A DNA stretch of 64,000 nucleotides from JABWCE01 sp964355045 (GTDB taxonomy: Bacteria; Bacteroidota; Bacteroidia; NS11-12g; UBA9320), in the NCBI GenBank assembly GCA_964355045.1, contig CAYHCM010000001.1:1-64000 (forward strand), written 5' to 3'. Shown in pieces: positions 25,134-34,367 of this stretch (the stretch's first letter is position 1; each line of letters begins with the position of its first letter). Both the position numbers and the translations under genes were made by a program. The notes beneath the pieces are model-generated. The model made no database searches, was not told where the DNA came from, and saw only the letters and a program-made list of their open reading frames with translations.

Positions 25134-26102
25134 TTAACTTATTCCTTCTTTATTTAAATCATGAAAATGAACAATACCTGCGTATTTATCATTTTCAGTT
25201 ACCAATATCTGGGTAATCTTGCGCTCATTCATTAATGTAGCCGCTTCTATAGCCATACATCCTTCATCTAATCGGGTAGGATTATGACTCATAATATCTT
25301 TCGCTTTCAAATTAGCTATAGTATCATATTTTTCAAGCATTCTTCGTATATCTCCATCGGTAATAATTCCGGCTATCAATCCATTCACTCCTATTACAGC
25401 AGTAGCTCCCATCCGCCCCTTGGTTATTTCTACTATCACTTTTTTTAAATCATCTTCGGTAGTAACCTCCGGTTTTGGGTTTGTAAAAATAAAATCTTTA
25501 AGGGTAAGATACAATTGTTTACCCAAAGCTCCACCCGGATGATACCGTGCAAAATCGTCGGATGTAAAATTTCGGGCGTTCAGCAGGCAAACTGCAAGGG
25601 CATCGCCCATCACTAATTGCGCGGTTGTGCTCGATGTTGGGGCAAGATTATTGGGGCATGCTTCTTTTTCTACGGTAGTGTTGATAACAAAATCACTTTG
25701 CTTTGCAAGATATGAACTCATATTTCCAACCATGCCTATCAATAAATTCCCTCCTTTTTTTAATAATGGTACTAAATTTTTTATTTCAGGCGTTTCTCCG
25801 CTTTTCGAAATACATAAAACAATATCCACACTTTGTATCATTCCCAAATCGCCGTGTATGGCATCGGCAGCGTGCATAAAAAGTGATGGCGTTCCGGTGC
25901 TGTTAAGGGTTGCCACAATTTTGTTGGCTATAATAGCACTCTTCCCAATACCGGTTACAACCACTCTTCCTTTAGAATTTAGTATGTGATTTACCGATTC
26001 GGCAAAATCATTGTCAATAAAATTAATCAGATTTTTAATAGATTCTACCTCTATCTGTAAGGTTTTTACACCATTTTGTTTTATTTCGCGGAACTTTTGC
26101 AA
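25134..26102 (-). CDS. kdsD: Arabinose-5-phosphate isomerase, KpsF/GutQ family
   Basis: A 322-residue SIS plus two-CBS-domain protein that interconverts D-ribulose-5-P and D-arabinose-5-P, the first step towards Kdo for LPS. SIS domain motifs: GRVVVTGIGKSAIIANKIVATLNSTGTPS, HAADAIHGDLGM, CISKSGETPE, APTSSTTAQLVMGDALAV, DFARYHPGGALGKQL. CBS pair in the last 120 residues (GIITDGDIRRML). The frame extends upstream to an ATG at 26159, but a TATTTTTG promoter element falls inside that extension and the extra 19 residues are unlike the family; TTG at 26102 is preferred. Confidence 0.9.
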   Translation of the reverse strand: MQKFREIKQNGVKTLQIEVESIKNLINFIDNDFAESVNHILNSKGRVVVTGIGKSAIIANKIVATLNSTGTPSLFMHAADAIHGDLGMIQSVDIVLCISKSGETPEIKNLVPLLKKGGNLLIGMVGNMSSYLAKQSDFVINTTVEKEACPNNLAPTSSTTAQLVMGDALAVCLLNARNFTSDDFARYHPGGALGKQLYLTLKDFIFTNPKPEVTTEDDLKKVIVEITKGRMGATAVIGVNGLIAGIITDGDIRRMLEKYDTIANLKAKDIMSHNPTRLDEGCMAIEAATLMNERKITQILVTENDKYAGIVHFHDLNKEGIS

Positions 26103-26122
26103 AAAGCTATAAATTTGGGCTG

Positions 26123-26130
26123 CAAAAATA
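26123..26130 (-). promoter_or_regulatory. -7 element of the kdsD-manC-SGNH-MBOAT operon
   Basis: TATTTTTG on the minus strand fits TAnnTTTG and lies 20 bp before the TTG start at 26102. It helps decide that start. No -33 box at ideal spacing was seen. Confidence 0.45.
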
Positions 26131-26208
26131 AATATAATGCTTGCAACTTTGGTAATCAAAATATTAATTTAGTAGCATTAAAAAAATAGAGAAAAAGAGA
26201 AGGAAAAT

Positions 26209-28401
26209 ATGAATGTTGAAGTGTTGGATTTAAAAGAGAAATTAAAAGAGTTTTTCGGGTTTGATAGTTTTAAAGGCAATCAGGAAAAAGTAATTGAGTC
26301 AATCATGAAGGGCGAAGATTGTTTTGTGATAATGCCTACCGGAGCGGGAAAATCGTTATGTTATCAATTGCCTGCATTAATGCAGGAAGGTACAGCCATT
26401 ATTATTTCACCGCTTATTGCGCTCATGAAAAATCAGGTGGATTTGATTCGTGGATTCGGAGATAATGATGCGGTAGCGCATTTTCTAAATTCATCGTTAA
26501 CCAAAACTGATTCGATGAAAGTAAAGGCAGATGTGACCTCCGGCAAAACAAAATTGCTGTATGTAGCACCCGAAACTTTGAAAAAAGATGAAACTGTAGA
26601 ATTTCTGCGTTCCATTAAAGTATCGTTTGTAGCGGTGGACGAAGCCCATTGCATTTCAGAATGGGGTCATGATTTCAGGCCTGAATACAGAAGGATTAAA
26701 CAAATAATAAAATCAATTGACGATGTGCCGATTGTAGCCTTAACTGCTACTGCTACGCCAAAAGTTCAATCAGATATTCAGAAAAATCTGGGTATGAATG
26801 AAGCAATCGTTTATAAATCGTCGTTCAACAGGGGAAACCTTTATTACGAAGTTAGAGAAAAAGGAAAAAAAGATGTTACACTTAAAAATATGCTCGGCAT
26901 TATTAATGCCCGCCGGGGAAAATCAATAATTATTTATTGCCTTAGCCGCAAAAAGGTGGAGGAGATAGCTTCGATATTAGTGGCTAACGGTATAAAAGCT
27001 TTGCCGTATCATGCAGGATTAGATGCTAAAACACGCGTATTTAATCAGGATTCGTTTTTAATGGAGGATGTAGATGTGATAGTAGCCACCATTGCATTTG
27101 GTATGGGAATAGATAAGCCGGATGTGCGATGTGTAATACATTATGATGTTCCAAAATCATTGGAAGGATACTATCAGGAAACCGGAAGATCGGGTAGGGA
27201 CGGGATGGACGGGGATTGTATTTTATTTTATAATCCGGCCGATACCGAAAAATTGGAAAAATTTATGAAAGATAAGCCGGTGGCCGAAAGGGAGATTGGT
27301 TCACAGCTTATTTTTGAAATGTCGAGCTTTGCCGAATCATCGCAATGCCGGCGAAAAATACTATTACATTATTTTGGGGAAAATTTTGATGATGAAAATT
27401 GCAACAAAATGTGTGATAATTGCAGACACCCAAAAACTATGCACGACGTTACACAAGAACTTAGCGACGTTCTGGAAGCTGTAAAGGAAACAGCCGGAAA
27501 AGTGAACCAGGAACACATTATTGAATTAATCAGAGGTGAAAAATCTGATGAGGTAAAAGCCTACCGACATGATAAGTTGGAAACTTTTGGGGTCGGAAGT
27601 GAAAAAGATGCCAACTTTTGGAAAAGTGTGGTTAGGCTTGCACTGCTCGAAAACTATATTCAAAAGAATATTGAAAACTATGGTTTATTAAGCATTACTG
27701 AAGAAGGCGAAAAATTCCTTAAACACCCAAAAATTCATAAATTAGCTGTTGATCAGGAATTTGAAAAAGTTTCGGATGAAGACTATGAGCAGTTTCAAAT
27801 TGAAAATGTGTATGACGAAGAACTTTTTGCAGCACTTAAGGAACTTCAAAAACAAGTAGCCAAAGCTGAAAACCTTCCACCTTATGTTATTTTTCAGGAA
27901 ACAGCATTGGAAGAAATGGCAACCAAATACCCTATTACCATGGAGGAATTTGAAAACATTCAAGGTGTTGGAAAAAACAAAGCCAAAAAGTTTGGAGCGC
28001 CCTTCGTAGCACTTATCGCCACGTATGTAGAGGAGAATGAAATTGAACGACCTCAGGACATGGTGCTTAAAACAGTGGCCAACAAATCAGGTAAAAAAAT
28101 TCAAATAATTCAAAATATTGATAAAAAAGCCGACCTTGAAGATCTCTGTATTTCTTTGGGTATGAGTTTTGATGAATTATTAAATGAATTAGAAAATATA
28201 GTTTATACGGGGACCAAAATAAATATCAAATATTTTATTGATGAACTGATGGACGAAGCTACTCAAAAGGATATTTATGAACACTTCAGAAAATCGCAAG
28301 TGGATGATGTGGATGCAGCGGTAATGGCATTTGATGGAGATTTTACCCATGAAGAACTTGGTTTGATGCGGATTCAGTTTATTTCGGATGTGGCTAATTA
28401 A
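26209..28401 (+). CDS. recQ: ATP-dependent DNA helicase RecQ
   Basis: A 730-residue 3'-5' DNA helicase. Walker A is MPTGAGKSLCYQLPAL (about residue 46), the DEAH box is VDEAHCISEWGHDFRPEY, motif III is ALTATATPK, motif VI is YYQETGRSGRDG. A zinc site follows (SSQCRRKILLHYFGE ... NKMCDNCRH), then winged-helix (RQC) and an HRDC domain (about residues 540-605, NLPPYVIFQETALEEMA ... GVGKNKAKKFG), with a further C-terminal extension. The kdsD gene is divergent 106 bp away, a recurrent arrangement in Bacteroidota. Confidence 0.96.
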   Translation: MNVEVLDLKEKLKEFFGFDSFKGNQEKVIESIMKGEDCFVIMPTGAGKSLCYQLPALMQEGTAIIISPLIALMKNQVDLIRGFGDNDAVAHFLNSSLTKTDSMKVKADVTSGKTKLLYVAPETLKKDETVEFLRSIKVSFVAVDEAHCISEWGHDFRPEYRRIKQIIKSIDDVPIVALTATATPKVQSDIQKNLGMNEAIVYKSSFNRGNLYYEVREKGKKDVTLKNMLGIINARRGKSIIIYCLSRKKVEEIASILVANGIKALPYHAGLDAKTRVFNQDSFLMEDVDVIVATIAFGMGIDKPDVRCVIHYDVPKSLEGYYQETGRSGRDGMDGDCILFYNPADTEKLEKFMKDKPVAEREIGSQLIFEMSSFAESSQCRRKILLHYFGENFDDENCNKMCDNCRHPKTMHDVTQELSDVLEAVKETAGKVNQEHIIELIRGEKSDEVKAYRHDKLETFGVGSEKDANFWKSVVRLALLENYIQKNIENYGLLSITEEGEKFLKHPKIHKLAVDQEFEKVSDEDYEQFQIENVYDEELFAALKELQKQVAKAENLPPYVIFQETALEEMATKYPITMEEFENIQGVGKNKAKKFGAPFVALIATYVEENEIERPQDMVLKTVANKSGKKIQIIQNIDKKADLEDLCISLGMSFDELLNELENIVYTGTKINIKYFIDELMDEATQKDIYEHFRKSQVDDVDAAVMAFDGDFTHEELGLMRIQFISDVAN

Positions 28402-28474
28402 GTTCTGAGTTCTATGTTCTGAGTTCTATGTTAATTGCAGAAATGGACATTGAAAATTGAGTATTGAATATTAA

Positions 28475-28504
28475 CCTATCGGTTGGTGTCCCCACCAACT
28501 GAAA
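28475..28504. repeat. Single REP-like hairpin
   Basis: One copy of the CCTATCGGTTGGTG...CACCAACTGAAA palindrome, with one mismatch in the second arm. It lies between recQ and tyrS. Just before it are two copies of a GTTCTGAGTTCTATG word (28403-28433) and an AT-rich ATTGAAAATTGAGTATTGAA word that recurs at 48781. Confidence 0.75.
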
Positions 28505-28579
28505 TTGATAGATTGCCTTTATCTAATTCCTCGCCAAATATTTATGCCACCCTAATAAAAATCTCATATCTGATAATCT

Positions 28580-29860
28580 ATGATTAATTTCGTTGAAGAA
28601 CTAAAGTGGCGGCTCATGCTGCACGATATAATGCCCGGCACCGAAGAATTGCTAACCAAGCAATTGGTTACCGGATATATAGGATTTGATCCAACCGCAG
28701 ATTCTTTAGGAGTTGGAAATTTAGTACAAGTAATGATGCTTTTACATTTTCAGCGAGCAGGCCATAAACCTATAGCCTTAATAGGCGGAGCTACCGGAAT
28801 GGTAGGCGACCCCAGTGGTAAAAGTGCCGAAAGAAATCTTTTGGATGAAGAAACCCTTAACTATAATTTGGCCCGCCAAAAAGCGCAGCTTGAAAAATTC
28901 CTTGATTTTGATTGCGGGGTAAATTCTGCCGAAATCGTGAATAATTACGATTGGTTTAAAGATTTAAGTTTCCTTGATTTTATACGCGATGTAGGAAAGC
29001 ATATTTCTATAAATTACATGCTGGCCAAGGATTCGGTAAAAAGCCGTCTGGATAGCGGGATGTCGTTTACCGAATTCAGTTACCAATTGGTGCAGGGGTA
29101 TGATTTTTATTATTTATATAAAAATAAAAATGTCCTTCTTCAAATGGGCGGCAGCGACCAATGGGGGAATATAGTAACCGGTACCGAACTAATCCGCCGC
29201 AAAAGTCAAGATGAGGCGTTTGCCATTACCACCCCTTTAATAAAAAAAGCCGATGGCACCAAGTTTGGTAAAACCGAAGGAGGCAATATTTGGTTGGATG
29301 CCAAACGCACTTCGCCATATAAGTTTTACCAGTTTTGGTTAAATACCGCCGATGAAGATGTGAAAAATTATATCCGGATTTTCACCCTTTTAAGTAAAGC
29401 AGAAATAGAAACTATGGAAGCTGAGCATGACGAAGCACCACATTTAAGATTACTGCAAAAAGCCGTAGCCAAAGATATTACCATCCGGGTTCATTCCGAA
29501 GATGATTATCTTAAAGCGGTGGAAGCCTCTGAAATATTGTTTGGAAAAGCCACTTCTGATGCTTTTAAATTTATTGACGAACAAACCCTTTTGGATGTGT
29601 TTGAAGGTGTGCCGCAATCCATTATTTCAAAATCAGAACTGGATCAAGGAATAAATATAGTAGAACTTTTGGCTGATAAAACAGGAGTATTCCCTTCCCG
29701 TGGCCAAGCCCGTGAATTAATTAAAGCAGGGGGTGTCGGTATAAATAAAGAAAAAGTAACTGATGCTGAATCTTTTATTACCTCGAACCATCTCATTGGA
29801 GGAAAATATATAATTGCCCATAAGGGGAAGAAAAATTATTGGTTAATAATTTCAGAATAA
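28580..29860 (+). CDS. tyrS: Tyrosine-tRNA ligase
   Basis: A 426-residue class I synthetase charging tRNA-Tyr. Landmarks: FVEELKWRLMLHDIMPGTEE, GFDPTADSL, GGATGMVGDPSGKSAERNLLDEET, the tyrosine-binding SYQLVQGYDFYYLY, LQMGGSDQWGNIVTGTELIRR, KFGKT (KMSKS counterpart), and a C-terminal S4 domain (GVFPSRGQARELIKAGGVGIN). The HIGH motif region reads LGVGNLV instead of the usual LHIGH/LHIGN, so the first His is replaced by Gly. Length is normal. Confidence 0.96.
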   Translation: MINFVEELKWRLMLHDIMPGTEELLTKQLVTGYIGFDPTADSLGVGNLVQVMMLLHFQRAGHKPIALIGGATGMVGDPSGKSAERNLLDEETLNYNLARQKAQLEKFLDFDCGVNSAEIVNNYDWFKDLSFLDFIRDVGKHISINYMLAKDSVKSRLDSGMSFTEFSYQLVQGYDFYYLYKNKNVLLQMGGSDQWGNIVTGTELIRRKSQDEAFAITTPLIKKADGTKFGKTEGGNIWLDAKRTSPYKFYQFWLNTADEDVKNYIRIFTLLSKAEIETMEAEHDEAPHLRLLQKAVAKDITIRVHSEDDYLKAVEASEILFGKATSDAFKFIDEQTLLDVFEGVPQSIISKSELDQGINIVELLADKTGVFPSRGQARELIKAGGVGINKEKVTDAESFITSNHLIGGKYIIAHKGKKNYWLIISE

Positions 29861-29890
29861 AGCGCTTTAATAATTCCTCAAACTAAGTAA

Positions 29891-29920
29891 TTGCAATTAA
29901 AAATAAATATCTTAAATTTA
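29891..29920 (+). promoter_or_regulatory. Promoter of the lipoprotein gene
   Basis: TTG (29891-29893), 19-bp spacer, TAAATTTA (29913-29920), one mismatch from TAnnTTTG. It argues that the TTG is a promoter box and that translation starts at the ATG 29948. Confidence 0.5.
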
Positions 29921-29947
29921 CCACTTAAACAACTAATAGAAAAAACG

Positions 29948-30499
29948 ATGAAAAAAAAATTATCAATTATTACCATAGTAGCGCTTTTCGCTACCTTTGG
30001 TCTAAACTCGTGTGACAAGTTGAAAGAAAAACTCTTTCAGGCATTTATTACCAATTCTGCAGATGTTGATTTCACCATTAACATTGTGACTACAACAGAC
30101 ACAAAAATAGAAATTGGTCTCTTATCTCAAAAACTTAATCTGGACAGTATTATTAAAAAAGAAACCGATAATGCTTTTAGTTTGGATGATATCACATCAA
30201 TAAATATGGAAGAAGCTAAAATCACCATATTGAACCCTGATGCTACTAATAATTTCGCAAACTTTCAGGAAGGATGGATTGAGTTTAATACCAATGTAAA
30301 CACCACCCCCATTTTAGTGGCAACCGGATTAAACCCGGATGTTTATGCCGAAACCTGGTTATTGCCTGTAGATAAAAGTATAAACCTTAAAGAGTATCTT
30401 AAAGGAACTTTTCTTGCTTACGTAGTTTCTGCCAAAGCCCGGAGGGTAACAACCAAGCCTTTAAATTGCAATTTGGCCATTAAGTTCAAGGTTAATTAA
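29948..30499 (+). CDS. Lipoprotein of unknown function
   Basis: A 183-residue lipoprotein. The signal sequence MKKKLSIITIVALFATFGLN ends in the lipobox LNSC with Cys at about residue 21. The mature part has no family I recognise; it contains alternating strands (VDFTINIVTTTDTKIEIGLL) and one helical stretch with DDITSINMEEAKITI. It stands between tyrS and a terminator, with its own promoter. The frame stays open back to a TTG at 29891, but that would bury the lipobox. Confidence 0.75.
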   Translation: MKKKLSIITIVALFATFGLNSCDKLKEKLFQAFITNSADVDFTINIVTTTDTKIEIGLLSQKLNLDSIIKKETDNAFSLDDITSINMEEAKITILNPDATNNFANFQEGWIEFNTNVNTTPILVATGLNPDVYAETWLLPVDKSINLKEYLKGTFLAYVVSAKARRVTTKPLNCNLAIKFKVN

Positions 30500-30520
30500 A
30501 CTTTCAAAATAATTAAGTTA

Positions 30521-30553
30521 AAAAAGGTCATTTATATAAATGGCCTTTTTTTT
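30521..30553 (+). terminator. Intrinsic terminator after the lipoprotein gene
   Basis: AAAAAAGGTCATTT, short loop, AAATGGCC followed by eight T residues. One G-T pair is in the stem. Confidence 0.8.
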
Positions 30554-30713
30554 ATTTTCAGATATTCTGACCATCAAAATAAAAATCTTGATATTTGAAT
30601 CAATATTTTATCTTCGGCAGAATTCTCCAAACCATATCAAGTTTTTTAGAAAGTATTTTTTGTATTTACATACCTTGCAAGTCAAATTTTAATAACCATT
30701 TAAATTACTAAAG

Positions 30714-32123
30714 ATGAAAAGAATCGCATTTGTATTCCTCAGTTTAATTTTTATTCAACATAGCTTTGCCAAAATATGGAAGGTAGGTTCTACCCGAATT
30801 TACATTATGCCGAGTCAGGTTTCTAACCTGGTTGGCAATGGCGACACGGTGGAAATAGAAGCCGGAATTTACAATTCGGATGTGGCTAAATGGACTGCCA
30901 ATAATCTTTTGCTAAAAGGAATTGGCGGAATGGCACATCTCAAATCGAATGGAAACGCATATGGAGGAAAAGGAATCTGGGTAATTGCCGGAAATAATAC
31001 AAAAGTTGAATATATTGAATTTTCATTATGTGCGGTTGTTGATCATAATGGCGCAGGTATCCGGCTTGAAGGTATGAATCTTACCGTTAGCCACTGCTAT
31101 TTCCATAATAATGAAAACGGAATTCTTGCTGGTAAAATAAATCCTTGTACCATTCTTATTGAGTTTTCAGAATTTGGATACAATGGTTATGGAGATGGTT
31201 TCACGCACAATCTTTATATAGGCAATATTGATACCCTCAGGTTTCAATATAACTATTCTCATCATGCCAGTGTTGGCCATGAGCTGAAAAGCCGGGCCAA
31301 TGTCAACTTTATTTTATACAATCGGTTGAGCGATGAAACCTCCGGCACAGCCAGCCGAAGTATTGATTTGCCAAATGGAGGTGCGGCCTATATCATTGGT
31401 AATATAATTGAACAAGGTCCTCAATCTCAAAATTCAAATATAATAGGGTATGGACTTGAAGGCTTGACCAATCCGGCCATTAGTGAAGTTTATGCCATTA
31501 ATAATACCCTGATTAATAACCGAAGCACTGGTAGTTTTTTCGCCTTTCAAACCGGAACCGTATTATTTAAAGGGTATAACAATATCCTTGCCGGAAACGG
31601 AAGTTTTGTGACCGGAAATTTTCCTGCCAATGTTGATACCTCCAACAATAAGGTTTCTACCAATATTGGTGGTTTTGGTTTTGTGGATGTTTCAAGCTAT
31701 GATTATCATATTAAAAGCAGCAGCACTTCGTTACTAAATGCCGGAAAAAATCCCGGCACCGCCAACTCATTTTCACTTAGTCCAATCAAAGAATATGTTC
31801 ATTCCAATAATTCAAAAACCCGCTGTTCATCAGGAACTTTGGATATTGGCGCCTTTGAATATTGCACGGTTGGTATTGACCGAGCACAAACGAATAATTT
31901 CAAAATTTATCCAAATCCCGGTACAGGAAAAATATATGTTGAGTCGAAATTACCATCTTTAAATGAAATCAGAATTTATAATTTATTAGGTGAAACAGTT
32001 TTTCAATCTGAAATTTCAGGTAACAAATATGAATTAAACCTGAAATTGAAAAATGGGATTTATTTCTATGAAGTAAGTAATAAAAATCAATTTATCTCGA
32101 AAGGGAAACTCGTTATAGAATAA
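30714..32123 (+). CDS. Secreted right-handed beta-helix protein with T9SS sorting domain
   Basis: A 469-residue exported protein. Signal peptide at residues 1-19. Residues of about 30-330 show repeated short strand-turn units typical of parallel beta-helix proteins such as pectate lyases (VEYIEFSLCAVVDHNGAGI, LTVSHCYFHNNENGI, LIEFSEFGYNGYG, LRFQYNYSHHASVG). The last about 75 residues form a T9SS sorting domain (FKIYPNPGTGKIYVES, EIRIYNLLGETVFQSE, LKNGIYFYEVSNK). It should be a surface or released glycan-binding or glycan-lyase protein; no catalytic set can be named. It is similar in design to the protein at 55456-57095. Confidence 0.85.
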   Translation: MKRIAFVFLSLIFIQHSFAKIWKVGSTRIYIMPSQVSNLVGNGDTVEIEAGIYNSDVAKWTANNLLLKGIGGMAHLKSNGNAYGGKGIWVIAGNNTKVEYIEFSLCAVVDHNGAGIRLEGMNLTVSHCYFHNNENGILAGKINPCTILIEFSEFGYNGYGDGFTHNLYIGNIDTLRFQYNYSHHASVGHELKSRANVNFILYNRLSDETSGTASRSIDLPNGGAAYIIGNIIEQGPQSQNSNIIGYGLEGLTNPAISEVYAINNTLINNRSTGSFFAFQTGTVLFKGYNNILAGNGSFVTGNFPANVDTSNNKVSTNIGGFGFVDVSSYDYHIKSSSTSLLNAGKNPGTANSFSLSPIKEYVHSNNSKTRCSSGTLDIGAFEYCTVGIDRAQTNNFKIYPNPGTGKIYVESKLPSLNEIRIYNLLGETVFQSEISGNKYELNLKLKNGIYFYEVSNKNQFISKGKLVIE

Positions 32124-32139
32124 AATTTATTGACAAATT

Positions 32140-33153
32140 CTATTTTGCGTTAAAGTATTTCACCGTTTCTTCCACCGCTTTTTCAATGGAAGTAAATTCA
32201 AAACTCAAAGCCTCTTTTATTTTTTTATTTGAATATTCCACCTTTTTCAAACTGCTCGTGGCCGATTCCTGTGTTATTAATCCTTTGGTTCCGGTTAGTA
32301 ATGATATAAGTTCAAACCAGCGCCAGGCAATAGCTGTTATAAAAGGACCGGCTTTTATAAAAGGTCTTCTTTTGCCAAAAGCATCCGCCACACAATTCAT
32401 AAAATGTCGAAGCGGCATATTTTCGCCAGCAATTAAAAACCTTTCAGATTTAATGTCACTTTCAGCTAAAGCAATCATAGCCTGTGCTACATCGTTTACA
32501 TAAACAAAAGCATTGCTGCCATCGGTATAAAAAGGAAAATTTTTAAAACCATTAATAAAAAAACGCCCTGTAGCTTTTTGCCAATCACCCGGCCCTATAA
32601 TCATGGTCGGGTTTATGATTACTGCATCCAATCCTTCTTCAATACCACGCCATACTTCCAACTCACCATAATATTTACTTATTGAATAATTAGATGGGTT
32701 ATCTTTTTCATCCCATTGATTCGTTTCATTAGTCACTTGGTTTCCTTCAGCTTTGCCAATTGCTGCTGTACTGCTTGCGTAAATTAATTTTTTAACCCCT
32801 TTTGCAAGGCATGCGTTTACCACATTTTCCGTTCCTTTTACATTTGTTAGTAATAATTTTTCCCGGTCCGATTTATTAAATGAAACAATACCTGCACAAT
32901 GGAAAACAAACCGATCTTTTTCAAAAAATTCTTCAATAGTGTCATAATCGGTAATATCACCCTCAACCCATTTCAAATTATTTATCACCGAACTTTGGTC
33001 ATGTCTAAAATAAAGGCCTGATATAAAAGTAAACTCATTCATTGAAGATTGAGCACGTTTAAGTGCCTTAACTGCATAGCCTTTGTGCAGTAATGCACAT
33101 ACTAAATGAGCTCCTAAAAAGCCCGAGGCTCCGGTAACAAATGCGGGTTGCAA
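32140..33153 (-). CDS. NAD(P)-dependent epimerase/reductase, extended SDR family
   Basis: A 337-residue extended short-chain dehydrogenase. The Rossmann motif is FVTGASGFLGAHLVCALL; the catalytic Tyr-Lys pair is in NPSNYSISKYYGELEVW, preceded by LIYASSTAAIG with the active Ser. It resembles dihydroflavonol-4-reductase-like and 3-beta-hydroxysteroid dehydrogenase-like members, and the substrate cannot be told. The start is TTG. It is divergent from the arginase-like gene with 44 bp between. Confidence 0.88.
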   Translation of the reverse strand: MQPAFVTGASGFLGAHLVCALLHKGYAVKALKRAQSSMNEFTFISGLYFRHDQSSVINNLKWVEGDITDYDTIEEFFEKDRFVFHCAGIVSFNKSDREKLLLTNVKGTENVVNACLAKGVKKLIYASSTAAIGKAEGNQVTNETNQWDEKDNPSNYSISKYYGELEVWRGIEEGLDAVIINPTMIIGPGDWQKATGRFFINGFKNFPFYTDGSNAFVYVNDVAQAMIALAESDIKSERFLIAGENMPLRHFMNCVADAFGKRRPFIKAGPFITAIAWRWFELISLLTGTKGLITQESATSSLKKVEYSNKKIKEALSFEFTSIEKAVEETVKYFNAK

Positions 33154-33164
33154 TACGAATAATT

Positions 33165-33172
33165 TAACTTTG
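33165..33172 (+). promoter_or_regulatory. -7 element before the arginase-like gene
   Basis: TAACTTTG fits TAnnTTTG and lies 25 bp before the ATG at 33198. The nearest upstream TTG (33148-33150) is only 14 bp away, closer than usual. Confidence 0.4.
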
Positions 33173-33197
33173 CTAAATTAGTTCATGAAATCCAATC

Positions 33198-34322
33198 ATG
33201 CTTAAAGAATTTTTAAGTCCATATATACCCAAACCAAGTACCTGGAGAGAAACCTCTTTAGGACATCTTACCTGTTTTTATGATACCGAAATACCTGATT
33301 TTGCTGAAACCGATATTGCTATAATCGGCATTCCCGACGGACGACATTCCAACGGGAATGAAAGTTGTAAACTGGCACCCGATACTATCCGGGATGAATT
33401 TTATAAACTTATAAGGCAAAATACCCGATTACGGCTTAGCGATTTGGGAAATATAAATCCGGGCGACACATTTGAAGATAGCGTGGCCGCCTTGAAACTA
33501 ATAACCGAAACACTCCTTAAGGAAAATATTATCCCACTGATTTTGGGCGGTACAATTGAATTGGCCTACGGACAGTACCTCGCTTATGAAAAAATTTGCA
33601 AAAATCTGGAATACGTATGCATAAGCCCTGATTTTGATTTAAAAAATGAAACCTATCTCCGAAAAATTTGCACCTACCAGCCGAATTATCTTTTCAATAT
33701 TAATATCCTTGGTTTCCAAACCTATTTGGTAGAAGACGATAGTCTGGCGGTATTGCAAAAATTATTTTTTGAAGCAAACAGATTGGGGCCATTAAAAAAG
33801 GATATGACCGATACCGAACCTATGATTCGCAATGCCGACATGGTAACCTTAAATATGTCGGCTATAAAACAAGCCGATTCGCCCGGGCATGCCAATGGAA
33901 ATCCAAATGGTTTTTCGGGTGAAGAAGCCTGTCAGTTGGCCTGGTATTCAGGTTTGGCCGATAAAGTAAAAACGTTTGGGATTTATGAACTTAATCCTGA
34001 TTATGACGAATACAGACAGTCGGCCAAGTTAGCTGCGCAAATGGCATGGTATTTTATTGACGGATTTTATAACCGGAAAAATGACAACCCTGTAATGCAT
34101 CAGGAATTTTTGAAATACCGCTGTACCCTTGGCGAAGGCCAACCTGATGCCGTATTTTTTAAAAGTAAATTGAGCGACCGTTGGTGGATGGAAATTCCTT
34201 ACCCCGATAATTATGGTGATCACAGCGTTTTAGTGCCTTGCTCTTATAATGATTACCTGATGGCATCAAAAGGAGAAATGCCTGACAGATTTTGGCGCGG
34301 ATTTCAAAAAATAAATATGTAA
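33198..34322 (+). CDS. Arginase-fold protein lacking metal ligands
   Basis: A 374-residue protein of the arginase/agmatinase/formiminoglutamase fold: IAIIGIPDGRHSNGNESCKLAPDTIRDEFY is the typical opening. The metal-binding motifs are all degraded: GGxHS reads GGTIELAYG, DAHxD reads SPDFDLKNE, and SFDxDxxDP reads NMSAIKQADSPG. The glycine turn and FGIYELNPDYD remain. It is therefore probably not a hydrolase of this type. A C-terminal extension of about 70 residues (YRCTLGEGQPDAVFFKSKLSDRW) is unlike arginases. I recall arginase-like genes near T9SS core genes (gldK) in other Bacteroidota, but those genes are not seen here. Confidence 0.85.
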   Translation: MLKEFLSPYIPKPSTWRETSLGHLTCFYDTEIPDFAETDIAIIGIPDGRHSNGNESCKLAPDTIRDEFYKLIRQNTRLRLSDLGNINPGDTFEDSVAALKLITETLLKENIIPLILGGTIELAYGQYLAYEKICKNLEYVCISPDFDLKNETYLRKICTYQPNYLFNINILGFQTYLVEDDSLAVLQKLFFEANRLGPLKKDMTDTEPMIRNADMVTLNMSAIKQADSPGHANGNPNGFSGEEACQLAWYSGLADKVKTFGIYELNPDYDEYRQSAKLAAQMAWYFIDGFYNRKNDNPVMHQEFLKYRCTLGEGQPDAVFFKSKLSDRWWMEIPYPDNYGDHSVLVPCSYNDYLMASKGEMPDRFWRGFQKINM

Positions 34323-34367
34323 CTTTGATACATCATACTAAAAACCTAAAATAAAAGTTAACCTAAT

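Noticed and set aside
26103..26159. Upstream ATG extension of kdsD
   Set aside because: It contains a promoter-like TATTTTTG and adds residues absent from the family; the TTG at 26102 gives the normal length.
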